Source: Methanobacteriota archaeon
GTDB taxonomy: Archaea; Halobacteriota; Methanomicrobia; Methanomicrobiales; Methanospirillaceae
Direction: 5' to 3'
DNA length: 64,000 nt
Assembly: GCA_029547605.1 (NCBI GenBank)
Contig: JAKPPB010000063.1
Coordinates: forward strand, 98,689-162,688
This document shows positions 41,251 through 50,420 of the stretch, in pieces. The notes under the pieces were generated by a model. It was not told where the DNA came from, did no database searches, and worked only from the letters and a program-made list of their open reading frames with translations. The position numbers and the translations under genes are program-made. Each line of letters begins with the position of its first letter. The stretch's first letter is position 1.

Positions 41251-41948
41251 ATCTGCAGCTGCGGGATATCGTCGATATAGGTCCAGCCCATCCTCTCAGC
41301 CAGCGATCTCATGGCAGGGGCTTCCAGTGCATAGTGGGTCGCTTCAAGGAGGGGAATGGGGGAGCTGCGGGCGACCGAGTGCCGCAACTCCGCGGAGAGG
41401 AAGGATCCTGCTCCCTCGTCCGCGGCTTCGCGTATGAGTTCGGGTGAGAATCCTGAGCCCCCTACCACCGCAAGCGTCCCCGGCAGGTGTGGGGAATTCC
41501 ACGCCCGCAGCGGGCTGTTCAGCCTGTCTGCGATCTCCTGGATTCCGATCCCACATTCTCCTACAAGGCCTATGGAAAGCGGGGAAATATTCGCCAATCC
41601 AAGGAGGTTTGCGAGGACATCATTGACACCTCCTGGGGCGTGGTCGTAGTTGGTATGCATCACGTAAATGTTCAGTCCGGCGGATATTGCCTTTCGAAGC
41701 AGTGAAGCAAGAGGCCCGCGAAACGCGGTCACAGGAGTCCAGATGGGCGTATGATGCACTACGAGCATGTCGGCTCGCTGCGAGACTGCCTGACCGACCG
41801 TCTCGGGCGTTGCGTCGAGCGCACAGCAGATCTGTTCTATTTCCGGTGTCCCCTCCACTACAAGGCCGATCTTCTCTGAATCCCACTCCTCCGCAAGTTC
41901 GGGCGGTGCCAGCGCCTCCATGATACGGACGAACTCCCCGATCTCCAT
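41220..41948 (-). CDS. Nif3-like dinuclear metal centre protein
   Basis: This 242-residue Nif3/DUF34 family protein has metal-site motifs HHTPIWTP (about residue 64) and MHTNYDHAPGGVND, and near the C-terminus LLEATHYALEAPAM. These proteins bind two metal ions and are related to GTP cyclohydrolase I type 2 folds; the cellular role is unsettled. ATG 41948 is 28 bases from a minus-strand TATA box (41971-41981), so it is leaderless. The longer frame is not supported. Confidence 0.88.
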   Translation of the reverse strand: MEIGEFVRIMEALAPPELAEEWDSEKIGLVVEGTPEIEQICCALDATPETVGQAVSQRADMLVVHHTPIWTPVTAFRGPLASLLRKAISAGLNIYVMHTNYDHAPGGVNDVLANLLGLANISPLSIGLVGECGIGIQEIADRLNSPLRAWNSPHLPGTLAVVGGSGFSPELIREAADEGAGSFLSAELRHSVARSSPIPLLEATHYALEAPAMRSLAERMGWTYIDDIPQLQIWTPKTSGNC

Positions 41949-41970
41949 GGAAGATATTTCGTTTTGCGGG

Positions 41971-42018
41971 CTTATTAAAAGTTTATTACCATGGATAATA
42001 CGAAACATCTATAAATAT
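41971..42018. promoter_or_regulatory. Divergent TATA boxes for two leaderless genes
   Basis: CTTTTAATAAG on the minus strand (41971-41981) lies 28 bases before the Nif3-family ATG at 41948, and TCTATAAATAT on the plus strand (42008-42018) lies 26 bases before the ATG at 42039. Both distances equal the usual TATA-to-start-site distance in archaea, so both transcripts probably begin at the start codon. Confidence 0.6.
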
Positions 42019-42038
42019 TCTTTATAAAATATTGCGGT

Positions 42039-43547
42039 ATGAAGAAGACCATCCATCAGATCAACGAGCGGATTCGCGACGGGAACGCAAGGGTGGTCAC
42101 CGCAGAAGAGATGCCTGCCCTCGTTGCCGAGCTCGGCGAGGAAGGCGCCCTCGCCGAGGTGGACGTGGTGACTACAGGGACATTTGGCGCCATGTGCTCT
42201 TCAGGGGGCTTCTTCAACTTCGGGCATGCGGATCCCCCAATCCGGATGGAGCGCGTCTGGTTGAACGATGTTGAAGCATACGCAGGGCTTGCTGCAGTAG
42301 ATGCATACCTTGGCGCAACCCAGCAGTCCACCACCAGGGAAGAGAATTACGGGGGCGCTCATGTAATCGAGGACTTCATCGCCGGAAAAGCCGTAGAACT
42401 CAGGGCCATCTCCCGCGGCACGGACTGTTATCCCCGGCGAACGATCAACACTGACCTCCTCCTCGACAACCTCAACCAGGCGATCATGTGCAACCCAAGG
42501 AATGGGTACCAGCGTTACAACGCGGCAAGCAACTCCACCGACCGTGTCCTTCATACCTACATGGGGATGCTCCTCCCAGGATGCGGCAACGTGACCTACT
42601 CGGGTGCAGGGCTCCTCAATCCCATCTCGAACGATCCCCACTTCAGGGTCATAGGCTCAGGAGTGCCGTGTCTCCTCGGCGGGGCTGCCGGGATGGTTAT
42701 CGGAGAGGGTACCCAGGCATCACCCGCTGCAGGATTTGGAACCCTCATGGTCACCGCCGACATGAAACAGATGGACACGGAGTATATCAGGGCCGCGACG
42801 ATGACTGGCTACGGAGTGACGCTGTACGTGGGACTCGGCATCCCCATACCAATACTCGATATAGAGACGGTGAGAAGCACCGCCGTAAGGGACGAGGATA
42901 TATGGGTGGATATCCTCGATTACGGGATTCCCTCGCGGGACCGACCGTCCCTCGGGAAGGTGAACTATGCAATGCTCAAATCAGGCCGACTGGAGATCAA
43001 CGGGGAAGAGGTGCGGATCTCATCGCTCTCCAGCCTCCGCAAGGCGAGAAGGGTTGCCTCGGAGCTGAAGAAGTGGATCGAATCCGGCAAGATGGTGGTC
43101 TGCCTGCCGACACGGAGGATCGATCCCGCCAGGAGAGCAGGGCCAATGAGAGAGACCGCTCAGGGCCCGAGGGTGCTTGAGATCATGGATCGCAGGGTGA
43201 TCACCATCTCTGAGGATGAGCCAATAAGGGACGCGGCGAAAAAACTCCTCAAAGGCGAGACTAACCACCTCCCGGTCATCAACGGGAAAGGGGTCCTTGT
43301 AGGGATCGTCACCACGTATGACGTATCGAAAGCCGTTGTGAACCCCGACAAGATCTCACACGTCAGGGACATCATGCGCCGCAGGGTGATTACCACCACA
43401 ACGGACGAACCGGTGGATATCGCCGTAAGGAAACTTGAGAAACACAACATCAGCGCCCTCCCGGTCGTTGACAAAGAGTTCCACGTGGTGGGGATGCTCA
43501 CTGCAATGGACCTCGGGAAACTCTTCGGGGGGAGGTGGCTGAAATGA
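42039..43547 (+). CDS. Homocysteine biosynthesis protein (COG1900/DUF39) with CBS domains
   Basis: This 502-residue protein is homologous to Methanosarcina acetivorans MA1821, needed to form homocysteine from aspartate semialdehyde and a sulfur donor. The DUF39 domain (about 1-370) has TGTFGAMCSSGG with a candidate functional Cys, RGTDCYPRR and LPGCGNVTYSGAG. Two CBS domains (about 382-500) have RVITISEDEPIRDAAKKLL and RVITTTTDEPVDIAVRKL and may sense adenosyl ligands. The start is leaderless. The stop overlaps the NIL-ferredoxin gene (ATGA). Confidence 0.92.
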   Translation: MKKTIHQINERIRDGNARVVTAEEMPALVAELGEEGALAEVDVVTTGTFGAMCSSGGFFNFGHADPPIRMERVWLNDVEAYAGLAAVDAYLGATQQSTTREENYGGAHVIEDFIAGKAVELRAISRGTDCYPRRTINTDLLLDNLNQAIMCNPRNGYQRYNAASNSTDRVLHTYMGMLLPGCGNVTYSGAGLLNPISNDPHFRVIGSGVPCLLGGAAGMVIGEGTQASPAAGFGTLMVTADMKQMDTEYIRAATMTGYGVTLYVGLGIPIPILDIETVRSTAVRDEDIWVDILDYGIPSRDRPSLGKVNYAMLKSGRLEINGEEVRISSLSSLRKARRVASELKKWIESGKMVVCLPTRRIDPARRAGPMRETAQGPRVLEIMDRRVITISEDEPIRDAAKKLLKGETNHLPVINGKGVLVGIVTTYDVSKAVVNPDKISHVRDIMRRRVITTTTDEPVDIAVRKLEKHNISALPVVDKEFHVVGMLTAMDLGKLFGGRWLK

Positions 43548-43936
43548 AACTCCTTGTGACCTTCTCGCGAAAGGAAGGAAAAAAGCCCATCATTGCCCAG
43601 GTAGTTCGGGACACCGGGGTGCTCGTGAACGTGGAGCGGGCCGTCATAGATTCATCGGAAGGGGAGGCCCTGATCGACATTCCCGATGAGTCCTGCCGGG
43701 TCGTCAAGGACAAGCTGGCAGACCTCGGCGCCTCAGTCCGCATCCTCGAGGAGGAGATCAGCCTCGACGAGAACGAGTGCGTGGACTGCGGCGCATGCAT
43801 CAGCATCTGCCCACAGGAGGTCTTCTCCTTTGATGAAGAGTTCCGCCTCCGCGTGGACGCGAAACGCTGTGTGCTCTGTGGAAGGTGTATCGAGATCTGC
43901 CCTCATCGCGCACTTTCACGAAGGATTGAGAGCTGA
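43544..43936 (+). CDS. NIL-domain [4Fe-4S] ferredoxin of homocysteine synthesis
   Basis: This 130-residue protein, the MA1822 counterpart, has an N-terminal NIL domain (about 1-72) and two C-terminal cluster motifs, CVDCGACISICP and CVLCGRCIEICP. It is thought to supply electrons for sulfur insertion by the COG1900 protein. The ATG at 43544 forms a 4-base overlap with the upstream stop, so expression is coupled. Confidence 0.92.
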   Translation: MKLLVTFSRKEGKKPIIAQVVRDTGVLVNVERAVIDSSEGEALIDIPDESCRVVKDKLADLGASVRILEEEISLDENECVDCGACISICPQEVFSFDEEFRLRVDAKRCVLCGRCIEICPHRALSRRIES

Positions 43937-43950
43937 GACTGCAGGGGTGG

Positions 43951-43964
43951 AGGGGAGCTCCCCT
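43951..43964. terminator. GC-rich palindrome between convergent genes
   Basis: AGGGGAGCTCCCCT is a perfect 14-base palindrome 15 bases after the ferredoxin stop and before the stop of the convergent gene at 43996. Its position fits a bidirectional transcript end, although no T run follows. Confidence 0.35.
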
Positions 43965-43995
43965 TGTACAAGAGTTTGATTGCCGGTGGAGAGGC

Positions 43996-45288
43996 TCAAC
44001 CCAGGTGGAGTACCGCGCGTGCATCTGCACGCGTCGCAAACCGCGCCCCATCAGGTGATGCCCAGATGATCTCCACGAGTTCATCGAGGGAGAGCGGCAC
44101 ATATCCCACCACCTCTGCACTGACGTTCACCCTCCTCTCCTCCATGTTGAGGAAGGGGAACTCATCAGGCTGGTTGTTGTGCAGGTGGCCATGGATTACG
44201 AACCCGGGGTAATCCGGTGGTGCGTCAAAAGGGTCGTGCACCATCAGGAACCGCTGGCTCCTCCAGGATACCTCGATGCTCCTTTCAGTGTACGCAACCC
44301 CCGCATCATGGTTGCCAGGTATGAAATGGATCACTCCTGAAAGAAGGGGGAGGTAATCCGCAGGAGGTCGTGTATCTCGACCGTGCGCAAGATCGCCAAG
44401 GAAATATACCGTGTTGGTGGGTTTTACACGGAAGTTCCAGTTGCGGATGAGCACATCGTCCATTACTTCAGCGTCCGGGAATGGCCGGGAAGTATAGGTC
44501 AGGATATTTTCATGTCCGAGGTGCAGGTCGGAAATGACGAATGCCGCATCTCCGGGGGAAAAGCATGGCCGATCGAGCTGGAATCCCATCCTCTTCCGGA
44601 ACGCTTCCAGGGTCTTTCGTTCTGCATCTTTAGTGAAAACCTCTGCGCGGCCGGTCCAGCGGCCTGTGGGGAAGTCAAGTACTTTCCAGAGTGCCCCCCT
44701 CCGGATCACTGCAAGGCGGAAAGAATCTATGGTTATCCCTTCGAGCTGCCCTATCCCGTCTGCGCCTCGCCTGCCGGCATGAATCGTCTCAAGAAATTCG
44801 AGGATTTCCCTGGCTTTTTGGTAGCGCAACCCAAACCCCACGCTCATATGGAAGATCCGCTGATTCGGAAGCTGGTCGATCCAGGTGCAGGATCGGGTGT
44901 GCGGGAGGAGACGTTCCCTGATTCGTGTGGCGATCCTGGAGAGTTGTTCATCTGGGACTGCCCTGACAACCGCCGCAAACCCTCTCTTCCCCCGAAGAAT
45001 CAGGGCATCGTCGAGCCTGGCGGTGCATTCCGGGGGACTCCCCTCTGAAAATGGAAGAATTTCGCGGAGCAGGGATTCAAGATCACAGCCATGCTTCAGC
45101 GTGAACGGTCCAAAGAGGGTGATATGCGGGTCATGCTGCTCCCTGCGCGTAAGTTTGAACATTTCTGCCAGGCGCGCGAGGCATTTCCTCGCGAAACGGC
45201 TGTTCACCTGCACTGTCACCAGATATGTTGGTGGGGGATGATCTCCAGCCATCCGTCTGCGGTGGCCGCAAGGACTCTGGCGCGCCAT
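43996..45288 (-). CDS. 2H phosphoesterase fused to calcineurin-like metallophosphoesterase
   Basis: This 430-residue fusion has an N-terminal 2'-5' RNA-ligase-like domain (about 20-215) with both HxS/T signatures, HITLFGPF and HMSVGFG. A C-terminal metallophosphoesterase domain follows (about 245-410) with DLHLGHENI, GDLAHG, GNHDAG and HGHLHNN. Both halves are therefore catalytically intact. The ATG at 45288 has GGAG six bases upstream and a TATTTATA box about 38 bases upstream; ATG 45252 is the alternative. Opening and then removing a cyclic or terminal phosphate on RNA or a nucleotide is plausible but not shown. Confidence 0.85.
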   Translation of the reverse strand: MARQSPCGHRRRMAGDHPPPTYLVTVQVNSRFARKCLARLAEMFKLTRREQHDPHITLFGPFTLKHGCDLESLLREILPFSEGSPPECTARLDDALILRGKRGFAAVVRAVPDEQLSRIATRIRERLLPHTRSCTWIDQLPNQRIFHMSVGFGLRYQKAREILEFLETIHAGRRGADGIGQLEGITIDSFRLAVIRRGALWKVLDFPTGRWTGRAEVFTKDAERKTLEAFRKRMGFQLDRPCFSPGDAAFVISDLHLGHENILTYTSRPFPDAEVMDDVLIRNWNFRVKPTNTVYFLGDLAHGRDTRPPADYLPLLSGVIHFIPGNHDAGVAYTERSIEVSWRSQRFLMVHDPFDAPPDYPGFVIHGHLHNNQPDEFPFLNMEERRVNVSAEVVGYVPLSLDELVEIIWASPDGARFATRADARAVLHLG

Positions 45289-45392
45289 GGGGTTCTCCAG
45301 AAGATCGCTTGAGATGGTGCCTATAAATAAGTGTGTGCTGCACCGACAGCGAACATGCCATTTTTTCAGATTGAGGGGATGTATTGTTTCTT

Positions 45393-46103
45393 ATGATCAG
45401 GCGGCGGTTCCATTTCCGTGAGACGATCGCCACTATCCTTGCAGATGACGAGAACCACGTGGAGGCTGCCCGGGAAGGGTTGATGCAGGCACGCCACGAA
45501 CTCGAGCACTACATCGCCCAGGATCCGTTCTTTGCGACTACCATGGAGCCATACGCTGGCCGATCCGACTCGACAGTCGTAAGGAGGATGATTGCCGCGG
45601 CGCTCTCTGCAGGGGTGGGTCCCATGGCCGCGGTGGCAGGGGCGATCGCATGGGCAGGAGTGGAATCGATGGCGGCGAGTGGGGCCTCCCTCGGGGTGAT
45701 CGACAACGGAGGGGACATCGCCCTGATCTCGGACCGCGCACTCCGCGTGGGGGTTCATGCCGGAAGGTCGCCATACAGCGACCGTTTTGCGTTTGAGATC
45801 CCTCCCCGAACAGAGATCCTCGGAATCTGCACCTCTTCTGCAACAGTCGGGCATTCCCTCTCCCTCGGCACTGCTGATGCGGTCTGTGTCTTCTCACAAA
45901 ATCCCGCCCTTGCAGATGCCTGGGCGACTGCCATCTGCAATGCCATTACACCGGACGACACGAGTATCATCGACAGGGTCCCCTGGGAGGAAGTGGACGG
46001 TGTCTATGTCATAGCGGGTGAGTGGACTTCATCTTTTGGCAGTCTGCCCCCGTTGGTCAGGGCAAGGGTGGATCGTGACCTGGTGACGGGTGGCCCATGG
46101 TAA
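45393..46103 (+). CDS. UPF0280/COG2122 protein (ApbE-like)
   Basis: This 236-residue protein of the COG2122 family, distantly related to ApbE, has motifs GPMAAVAGAIA and VIDNGGDIAL. The Methanosarcina homolog MA1715 was implicated genetically with the MA1821/MA1822 pair in homocysteine formation. Here it is about 1.5 kb from that pair, separated by the phosphoesterase fusion, which strengthens the link. The ATG at 45393 is chosen over the TTG at 45384. Confidence 0.87.
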   Translation: MIRRRFHFRETIATILADDENHVEAAREGLMQARHELEHYIAQDPFFATTMEPYAGRSDSTVVRRMIAAALSAGVGPMAAVAGAIAWAGVESMAASGASLGVIDNGGDIALISDRALRVGVHAGRSPYSDRFAFEIPPRTEILGICTSSATVGHSLSLGTADAVCVFSQNPALADAWATAICNAITPDDTSIIDRVPWEEVDGVYVIAGEWTSSFGSLPPLVRARVDRDLVTGGPW

Positions 46104-46236
46104 GGAACAAAAAGACTACGTGATACAGTCTCTGAAATACGTGTGCAGGAAAGCTGCCACGGGATCCGTAATGCCTGCCGGAAGAACTGCACAGAGACTA
46201 CTGAGGTCGCGCTCGTAAGGGGTGGTATCAGGGGGT

Positions 46237-46839
46237 ATGGACAGGACAATACTGGTAGTCGACGATAACAGGAGGATCGTCGATTTTCTCAAGACTGTGC
46301 TTGAGATGGAGGGATATATCGTGCATGCGGCTTACAGCGGCGCAGAATGCCTTGCCTCCCTCGAACGGGAGAAACCAGGTCTCATACTCCTCGATATTGT
46401 CATGTCGCCTATGGACGGATGGACGGTCCTTGAGCGGATACGGGAGAAGCCTGGCTTGAAGAAAGTCCGAATCATCATGCTGACCGCACAACATCCCACG
46501 AGGGAGGAAGCCGAGAGGTATGCCCCGCTTGTTGACGGGTTCATCCTCAAACCCTTCGATCTCCGCAGCCTCAAGGAGAGCATCCGGAAAGCCTTCCTCG
46601 AACAGGATCGCCTCTCCGGCATCGTTCACGAAGCCTGCAAGAAAGGTACCGAAAGGGGTTTCCTTGAGGAATACTGCAGGTTATCCCGGATAGTCAGGGC
46701 GCAGGAGGCATTTTTTTCACTCCTTGAACAGGAATCGGGCAGCGTGAAGGAGAGGGAGGAGACCCCCGAAGAGATCCAGCTCGCAAGGATGAAACGGATC
46801 ATCCAGCAGGTGATCGGCATCGCAGGTTCAGGCGAATGA
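46237..46839 (+). CDS. Orphan response regulator with helical extension
   Basis: This 200-residue protein has a receiver domain with D9-D10, phosphoacceptor D53 in LILLDIVM, T83 and K105, so it is complete. The C-terminal helical region (about 120-195) includes FLEEYCRLSRIVRAQEAFF, similar to LLDEFRRISRDIEVHQRLL in the regulator at 16452-17114. There is no DNA-binding output and no kinase nearby. Start ATG 46237 follows AGGGGG. Confidence 0.86.
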   Translation: MDRTILVVDDNRRIVDFLKTVLEMEGYIVHAAYSGAECLASLEREKPGLILLDIVMSPMDGWTVLERIREKPGLKKVRIIMLTAQHPTREEAERYAPLVDGFILKPFDLRSLKESIRKAFLEQDRLSGIVHEACKKGTERGFLEEYCRLSRIVRAQEAFFSLLEQESGSVKEREETPEEIQLARMKRIIQQVIGIAGSGE

Positions 46840-46906
46840 GCGCGCGTGGCTTGAGCAGATCCCCCCGCTTCCTCCCCCGCGCTACCCGTGTCTTTCCTCG
46901 TGTTGG

Positions 46907-47317
46907 CTAAAGCGCATCATCAATAAAACGAAGTGCCCTGCGGTAAGCGTCTTTTCCCCGGTAATTCACGAGGAACTGTTCGCCGTCACTGACACTTATC
47001 ACAGGCCTGTCATCTTCTACGCGGAAGATGATCTCCAAGAGTTCGAGTTCCGCGATCATCACGCCATGCACCAGCGCCGATGCCGGCTGCAGGATAAGCC
47101 TCTCCCTCTCAAGGTCTCCCGGTGCCTCGCGGAAAAAGTAATAATAGACCTGGTAGGCGTTCAGAAAATCGGATTGGAGCAGCTCCCTGCGGATTTCGGG
47201 TTCAAGTAGATCAAGCTCCCTGGCGAGGAGTGACTCGTCCTCGTCGGCCCTCTCGAGGAGATGTTCCGCGATCCCTGCAAGCTCCCTGTAAGTGGGAACT
47301 TTCTCCCGGTCATGCAT
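46907..47317 (-). CDS. Helical protein of unknown function
   Basis: This soluble, helix-rich acidic protein of about 136 residues begins MHDREKVPTYRELAGIAEHL and ends with YRRALRFIDDAL. The ATG at 47317 is favoured by a TATA element (CTAAATATAAAG, about 47344-47355) about 32 bases upstream; the open frame extends to 47470 but that part would lie upstream of the promoter. No family is recognised. Confidence 0.6.
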   Translation of the reverse strand: MHDREKVPTYRELAGIAEHLLERADEDESLLARELDLLEPEIRRELLQSDFLNAYQVYYYFFREAPGDLERERLILQPASALVHGVMIAELELLEIIFRVEDDRPVISVSDGEQFLVNYRGKDAYRRALRFIDDAL

Positions 47318-47520
47318 ATCCAGGGATAGAGCCCTGGTTACTTTATATTTAGTGAATCGGTACTGCGCTTCCTGCGCCTGCCGGTGAAAAGAATGGCGCA
47401 TGGTCGCGGGAGAATGCCAGTAAAATGCCCGGACGATCCGGTCCATAAATGTGATACACGGGAGGTTCATGCACGAGCATTATCTCCTCTTTTCTCCATA
47501 CCTTACGCACGCGACAGCAG

Positions 47521-47811
47521 ATGAAGGAAGAAGACCTGGACTGGGCAGTTTATCACCTGCTCGTGGAGGACGCGGAGAGGGATGCAGGAGTTCTTGCCAA
47601 ACTCCTTGGATGCTCCGCGGGAGAAATTGAGAGGTCGGTGAAGCGGCTGGAGTGCGCCATGCTCCTTGAATGCACCAATGGTGGCGTCCGCATCCTCTCT
47701 CTACAGGAGATGATGCTTCGTTGCCAGGCCCGCTACGACAGGAGCTGTCCATTCTCGATCGAAGGAGGAGTCATCCGTGCAAGGGGTGGCAGCGAGGAGA
47801 AGGATGACTGA
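47521..47811 (+). CDS. Small winged-helix protein
   Basis: This 96-residue protein reads as a winged helix: [46 protein letters not shown]. It has no sensor domain. It heads the operon with trm56, the ATP-grasp gene, tfe and the HD gene, and it overlaps trm56 by 8 bases. It may be a regulator or an accessory factor; a DNA-binding role is inferred. Confidence 0.7.
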   Translation: MKEEDLDWAVYHLLVEDAERDAGVLAKLLGCSAGEIERSVKRLECAMLLECTNGGVRILSLQEMMLRCQARYDRSCPFSIEGGVIRARGGSEEKDD

Positions 47812-48328
47812 GGTCTACGTCCTCCGGATCGGCCACCGCCCGGAACGTGACCAGAGGGTGACGACACATGTCGGGCTCACCGCACGTGCGCTTGGAGCCC
47901 GGGGGATGTACCTCGCAACCCGCGACTCCGGGGTGGTGGAGAGCATTCGCGATGTGGTATCGAGGTGGGGAGGGGATTTTACTGTCGAGGACCAGGTCTC
48001 CTGGAGGAAGTGCATCAGGGACTGGAAGGCAACGGGAGGGTGCGTGGTACACCTCACGATGTACGGTGAGGGTATCAGGAGCAACGAGGAGGTATTGAGG
48101 GGATGCGACCGCATCCTTGTGGTCGTCGGAGCAGAGAAGGTTCCGGGAGAGATTTACGGCATGGCCGATTACAACATCTCGGTGACCGGGCAGCCCCACT
48201 CGGAGATCGGGAGCCTCGCCGTATTCCTTGACCGCCTGTTCCTGGGCAACGAACTCGAGAGGGAATTTCCCGGCGCCAGGATACGGGTCGTCCCTTCGCC
48301 GGACGGAAAAGTGACCGAGGAAGAATGA
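47804..48328 (+). CDS. trm56: tRNA (cytidine(56)-2'-O)-methyltransferase
   Basis: This 174-residue SPOUT-class enzyme methylates the 2'-OH of C56 in the T-loop of archaeal tRNAs. It starts [23 protein letters not shown], the Trm56 hallmark, and has the SPOUT knot segment [40 protein letters not shown]. Start ATG 47804 overlaps the HTH gene. The stop overlaps the next gene by 4 bases. Confidence 0.93.
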   Translation: MTEVYVLRIGHRPERDQRVTTHVGLTARALGARGMYLATRDSGVVESIRDVVSRWGGDFTVEDQVSWRKCIRDWKATGGCVVHLTMYGEGIRSNEEVLRGCDRILVVVGAEKVPGEIYGMADYNISVTGQPHSEIGSLAVFLDRLFLGNELEREFPGARIRVVPSPDGKVTEEE

Positions 48329-49401
48329 ACGGTGCGGTGCTTGTCTGTGGTTTTTCCACCCGGCACGTGGCCAGGTCTGCCCATGCGGCAGGGTGCACGG
48401 TCTATGCGGTGGATCACTTCTGCGACCAGGACCTCTCCTGGTATACCGCTGACAGGGAGCGTTTCGACGATCTTGCAGACATCCCTCGTGCGATCGAGGA
48501 GATCTGCAGCCGCCACAAGGTGGAGTGGCTGGTCCCCACCTCGGGAGCAGAAATGCTCCCCGCGAGGGTCCCTGTCCTTGGGACCACCCCTGCCAGGGCC
48601 GCCAGGTTCATGGACAAGCTCCTCACCCAGGAATTTTTTGAGTCGCTCTCGATCCCTGCTCCCAGGATCCTCGGGCCGGGCCTGTATCCTGCAATGATAA
48701 AGCCAAGGGCAGGATCCGGAGGGTGGCGGAACAGGGTGGTCCGGAACGACGGGGAACTGGCCTCATGGCTCGATGAATTTGGGGATCAGCCGTTCCTTTC
48801 TCAGGAGGTGGTTGGAGGGATTGCGGCCTCGGTCTGCTGCGTTGCAGATGGGATGGGCGGAGCACGGGCGATCGCTGCGAACCGCCAGATCCTCCGGGAG
48901 GAAGAAGGACTTCATTTTGGGTTCTCGGGGTCGGTCACCCCGCTCGAGCATCCCGGGGTCAACCGTATGATGGAGACCGCAGAGAGAATTGCGGCCGTAT
49001 CTGGCTGCAGCGGTACCCTCGGCATCGACTTTGTTCTTGGAGACGAGGCCTGGGCAATCGAGGTGAACCCGCGGTTCCAGGCAACCCTTGATACGGTCGA
49101 GGCTGCGACAGGGCAAAACCTCTTCTCTCTCCATGCCCGGGCGTGCAGGGGGGAGCTTCCATCCCGCCGGCCTTTCCAATCAGGTTATGCGGCACGCAGG
49201 ATTCTCTTCGCAGACCGGGACATCGTCGTGAACCATGATCTCTCTTCCCTCTCGCCTGCAGTGGCCGATATCCCCTGGCCAGGGACCTTTTTTGAGGAGG
49301 GGCAGGCGGTGGTCAGCGTGTATGGCTGGGGCAGAAGCGCGGGTGACGCCATGGATCTGCTGGATACACATATGAAGAGGGTCCGACAATATATGGGTTG
49401 A
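48325..49401 (+). CDS. ATP-grasp ligase (COG2232)
   Basis: This 358-residue protein has an ATP-grasp fold: an N-terminal Rossmann-like part, a nucleotide-binding segment [33 protein letters not shown], and the catalytic [17 protein letters not shown]2232 ligases join a carboxylate to an amine or thiol with ATP cost; the archaeal substrate is unknown. It sits between trm56 and tfe. Confidence 0.85.
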   Translation: MNGAVLVCGFSTRHVARSAHAAGCTVYAVDHFCDQDLSWYTADRERFDDLADIPRAIEEICSRHKVEWLVPTSGAEMLPARVPVLGTTPARAARFMDKLLTQEFFESLSIPAPRILGPGLYPAMIKPRAGSGGWRNRVVRNDGELASWLDEFGDQPFLSQEVVGGIAASVCCVADGMGGARAIAANRQILREEEGLHFGFSGSVTPLEHPGVNRMMETAERIAAVSGCSGTLGIDFVLGDEAWAIEVNPRFQATLDTVEAATGQNLFSLHARACRGELPSRRPFQSGYAARRILFADRDIVVNHDLSSLSPAVADIPWPGTFFEEGQAVVSVYGWGRSAGDAMDLLDTHMKRVRQYMG

Positions 49402-49408
49402 TTGCCCT

Positions 49409-49921
49409 ATGGAAGAGATCCTCGCAAATACCCCGGTACGTGCATACCTCGCCCGTCTGATAGGAGAGGAGGGCATATCTCTCCTGGAGAGTTTCCCCCG
49501 GGAGGGCGAGTACTCCGACGAGGAGCTGGCCGCCCAGACCGGGATCAATTTAAACTCGGTCAGGCATACCCTCTACACTCTCTATGAGAAACGGCTTGCC
49601 GAGTACCGGAGGATCAAGAACAACAAAACCGGATGGCTCACGTACCTGTGGCACCTCCGCATTGACAGGGTATATGATGTGATCGCCGAGGACATGGAGG
49701 TGATACTGGAGAAGCTTGAGGCAAGGGAGAAGTTCGAGGAGGAGAATGACTTCTACATCTGCAAATCGTGCGGTTTTATGTTCACCTTCAGCCAGGCGAT
49801 GGACTGCCAGTTCCAGTGCCCCTCATGTGATATAGGACTCGAGCACTTTGATAACGAGATCCTCCTGCGGGCATTGAAGCGGCGGATCAGGAGCATGAAA
49901 GAGTCCCTTGGGCATGCTTGA
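49409..49921 (+). CDS. tfe: Transcription factor E, alpha subunit
   Basis: This 170-residue TFIIE-alpha homolog helps open archaeal promoters with RNA polymerase, TBP and TFB. The N-terminal winged helix covers about 1-90 ([29 protein letters not shown]). The C-terminal zinc ribbon has CKSCGFMF and CPSC (about 120-142). It lies 7 bases after the ATP-grasp gene and overlaps the HD gene by 8 bases. Confidence 0.94.
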   Translation: MEEILANTPVRAYLARLIGEEGISLLESFPREGEYSDEELAAQTGINLNSVRHTLYTLYEKRLAEYRRIKNNKTGWLTYLWHLRIDRVYDVIAEDMEVILEKLEAREKFEEENDFYICKSCGFMFTFSQAMDCQFQCPSCDIGLEHFDNEILLRALKRRIRSMKESLGHA

Positions 49922-50420
49922 GTCGGGAGAGCAGTGGGAGTCTCTACTCAGGGAAGCCGGCTGCAATAAAAGGGTGATTGCGCACTGCAGATCTGTCCAC
50001 GACCTGGTAATGGAGTACTGGCACGAAGATATCATGGACCGTGAAGTCCTGGAAGCGGGTGCATACCTCCATGATATCGGAAGGGGGATTACCCATGGTT
50101 TATGCCATGCCCAGGCCGGAGCAGATCTCTGCCGCCGCAAGGGATTGCCAGAGAAAGTTGCCAGGGTGGTCGAGTGCCATATTGGGGCCGGGCTTACCGC
50201 GGACGAATGCATACTTCTTCGGCTCCTTCCCATCGATTGCATGCCACTCACACCCGAGGAGCGTGTCGTCGCGCATGCAGATAACAGGGTAGCGGGAACG
50301 CGCGTCATCTCCCTGGAAGAGAGGATGATGCGCGCAACATACCTTCCACGGAAGCTGAAACGGCGACTTTACCGTCTCTGGCTGGAGATGGAGATGTTCA
50401 GGCAGCGCCCTGGAACATGA
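49914..50420 (+). CDS. HD-domain protein (TIGR00295 type)
   Basis: This 168-residue HD-superfamily phosphohydrolase-like protein has the metal-binding residues in [19 protein letters not shown] and VECHIGAGL, with a further Asp in [10 protein letters not shown]. The archaeal subfamily is conserved next to tfe but has no assigned substrate. ATG 49914 overlaps the tfe end; a TTG two codons earlier is possible. Its 3' end overlaps the convergent ACT gene by 23 bases. Confidence 0.86.
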   Translation: MLESGEQWESLLREAGCNKRVIAHCRSVHDLVMEYWHEDIMDREVLEAGAYLHDIGRGITHGLCHAQAGADLCRRKGLPEKVARVVECHIGAGLTADECILLRLLPIDCMPLTPEERVVAHADNRVAGTRVISLEERMMRATYLPRKLKRRLYRLWLEMEMFRQRPGT

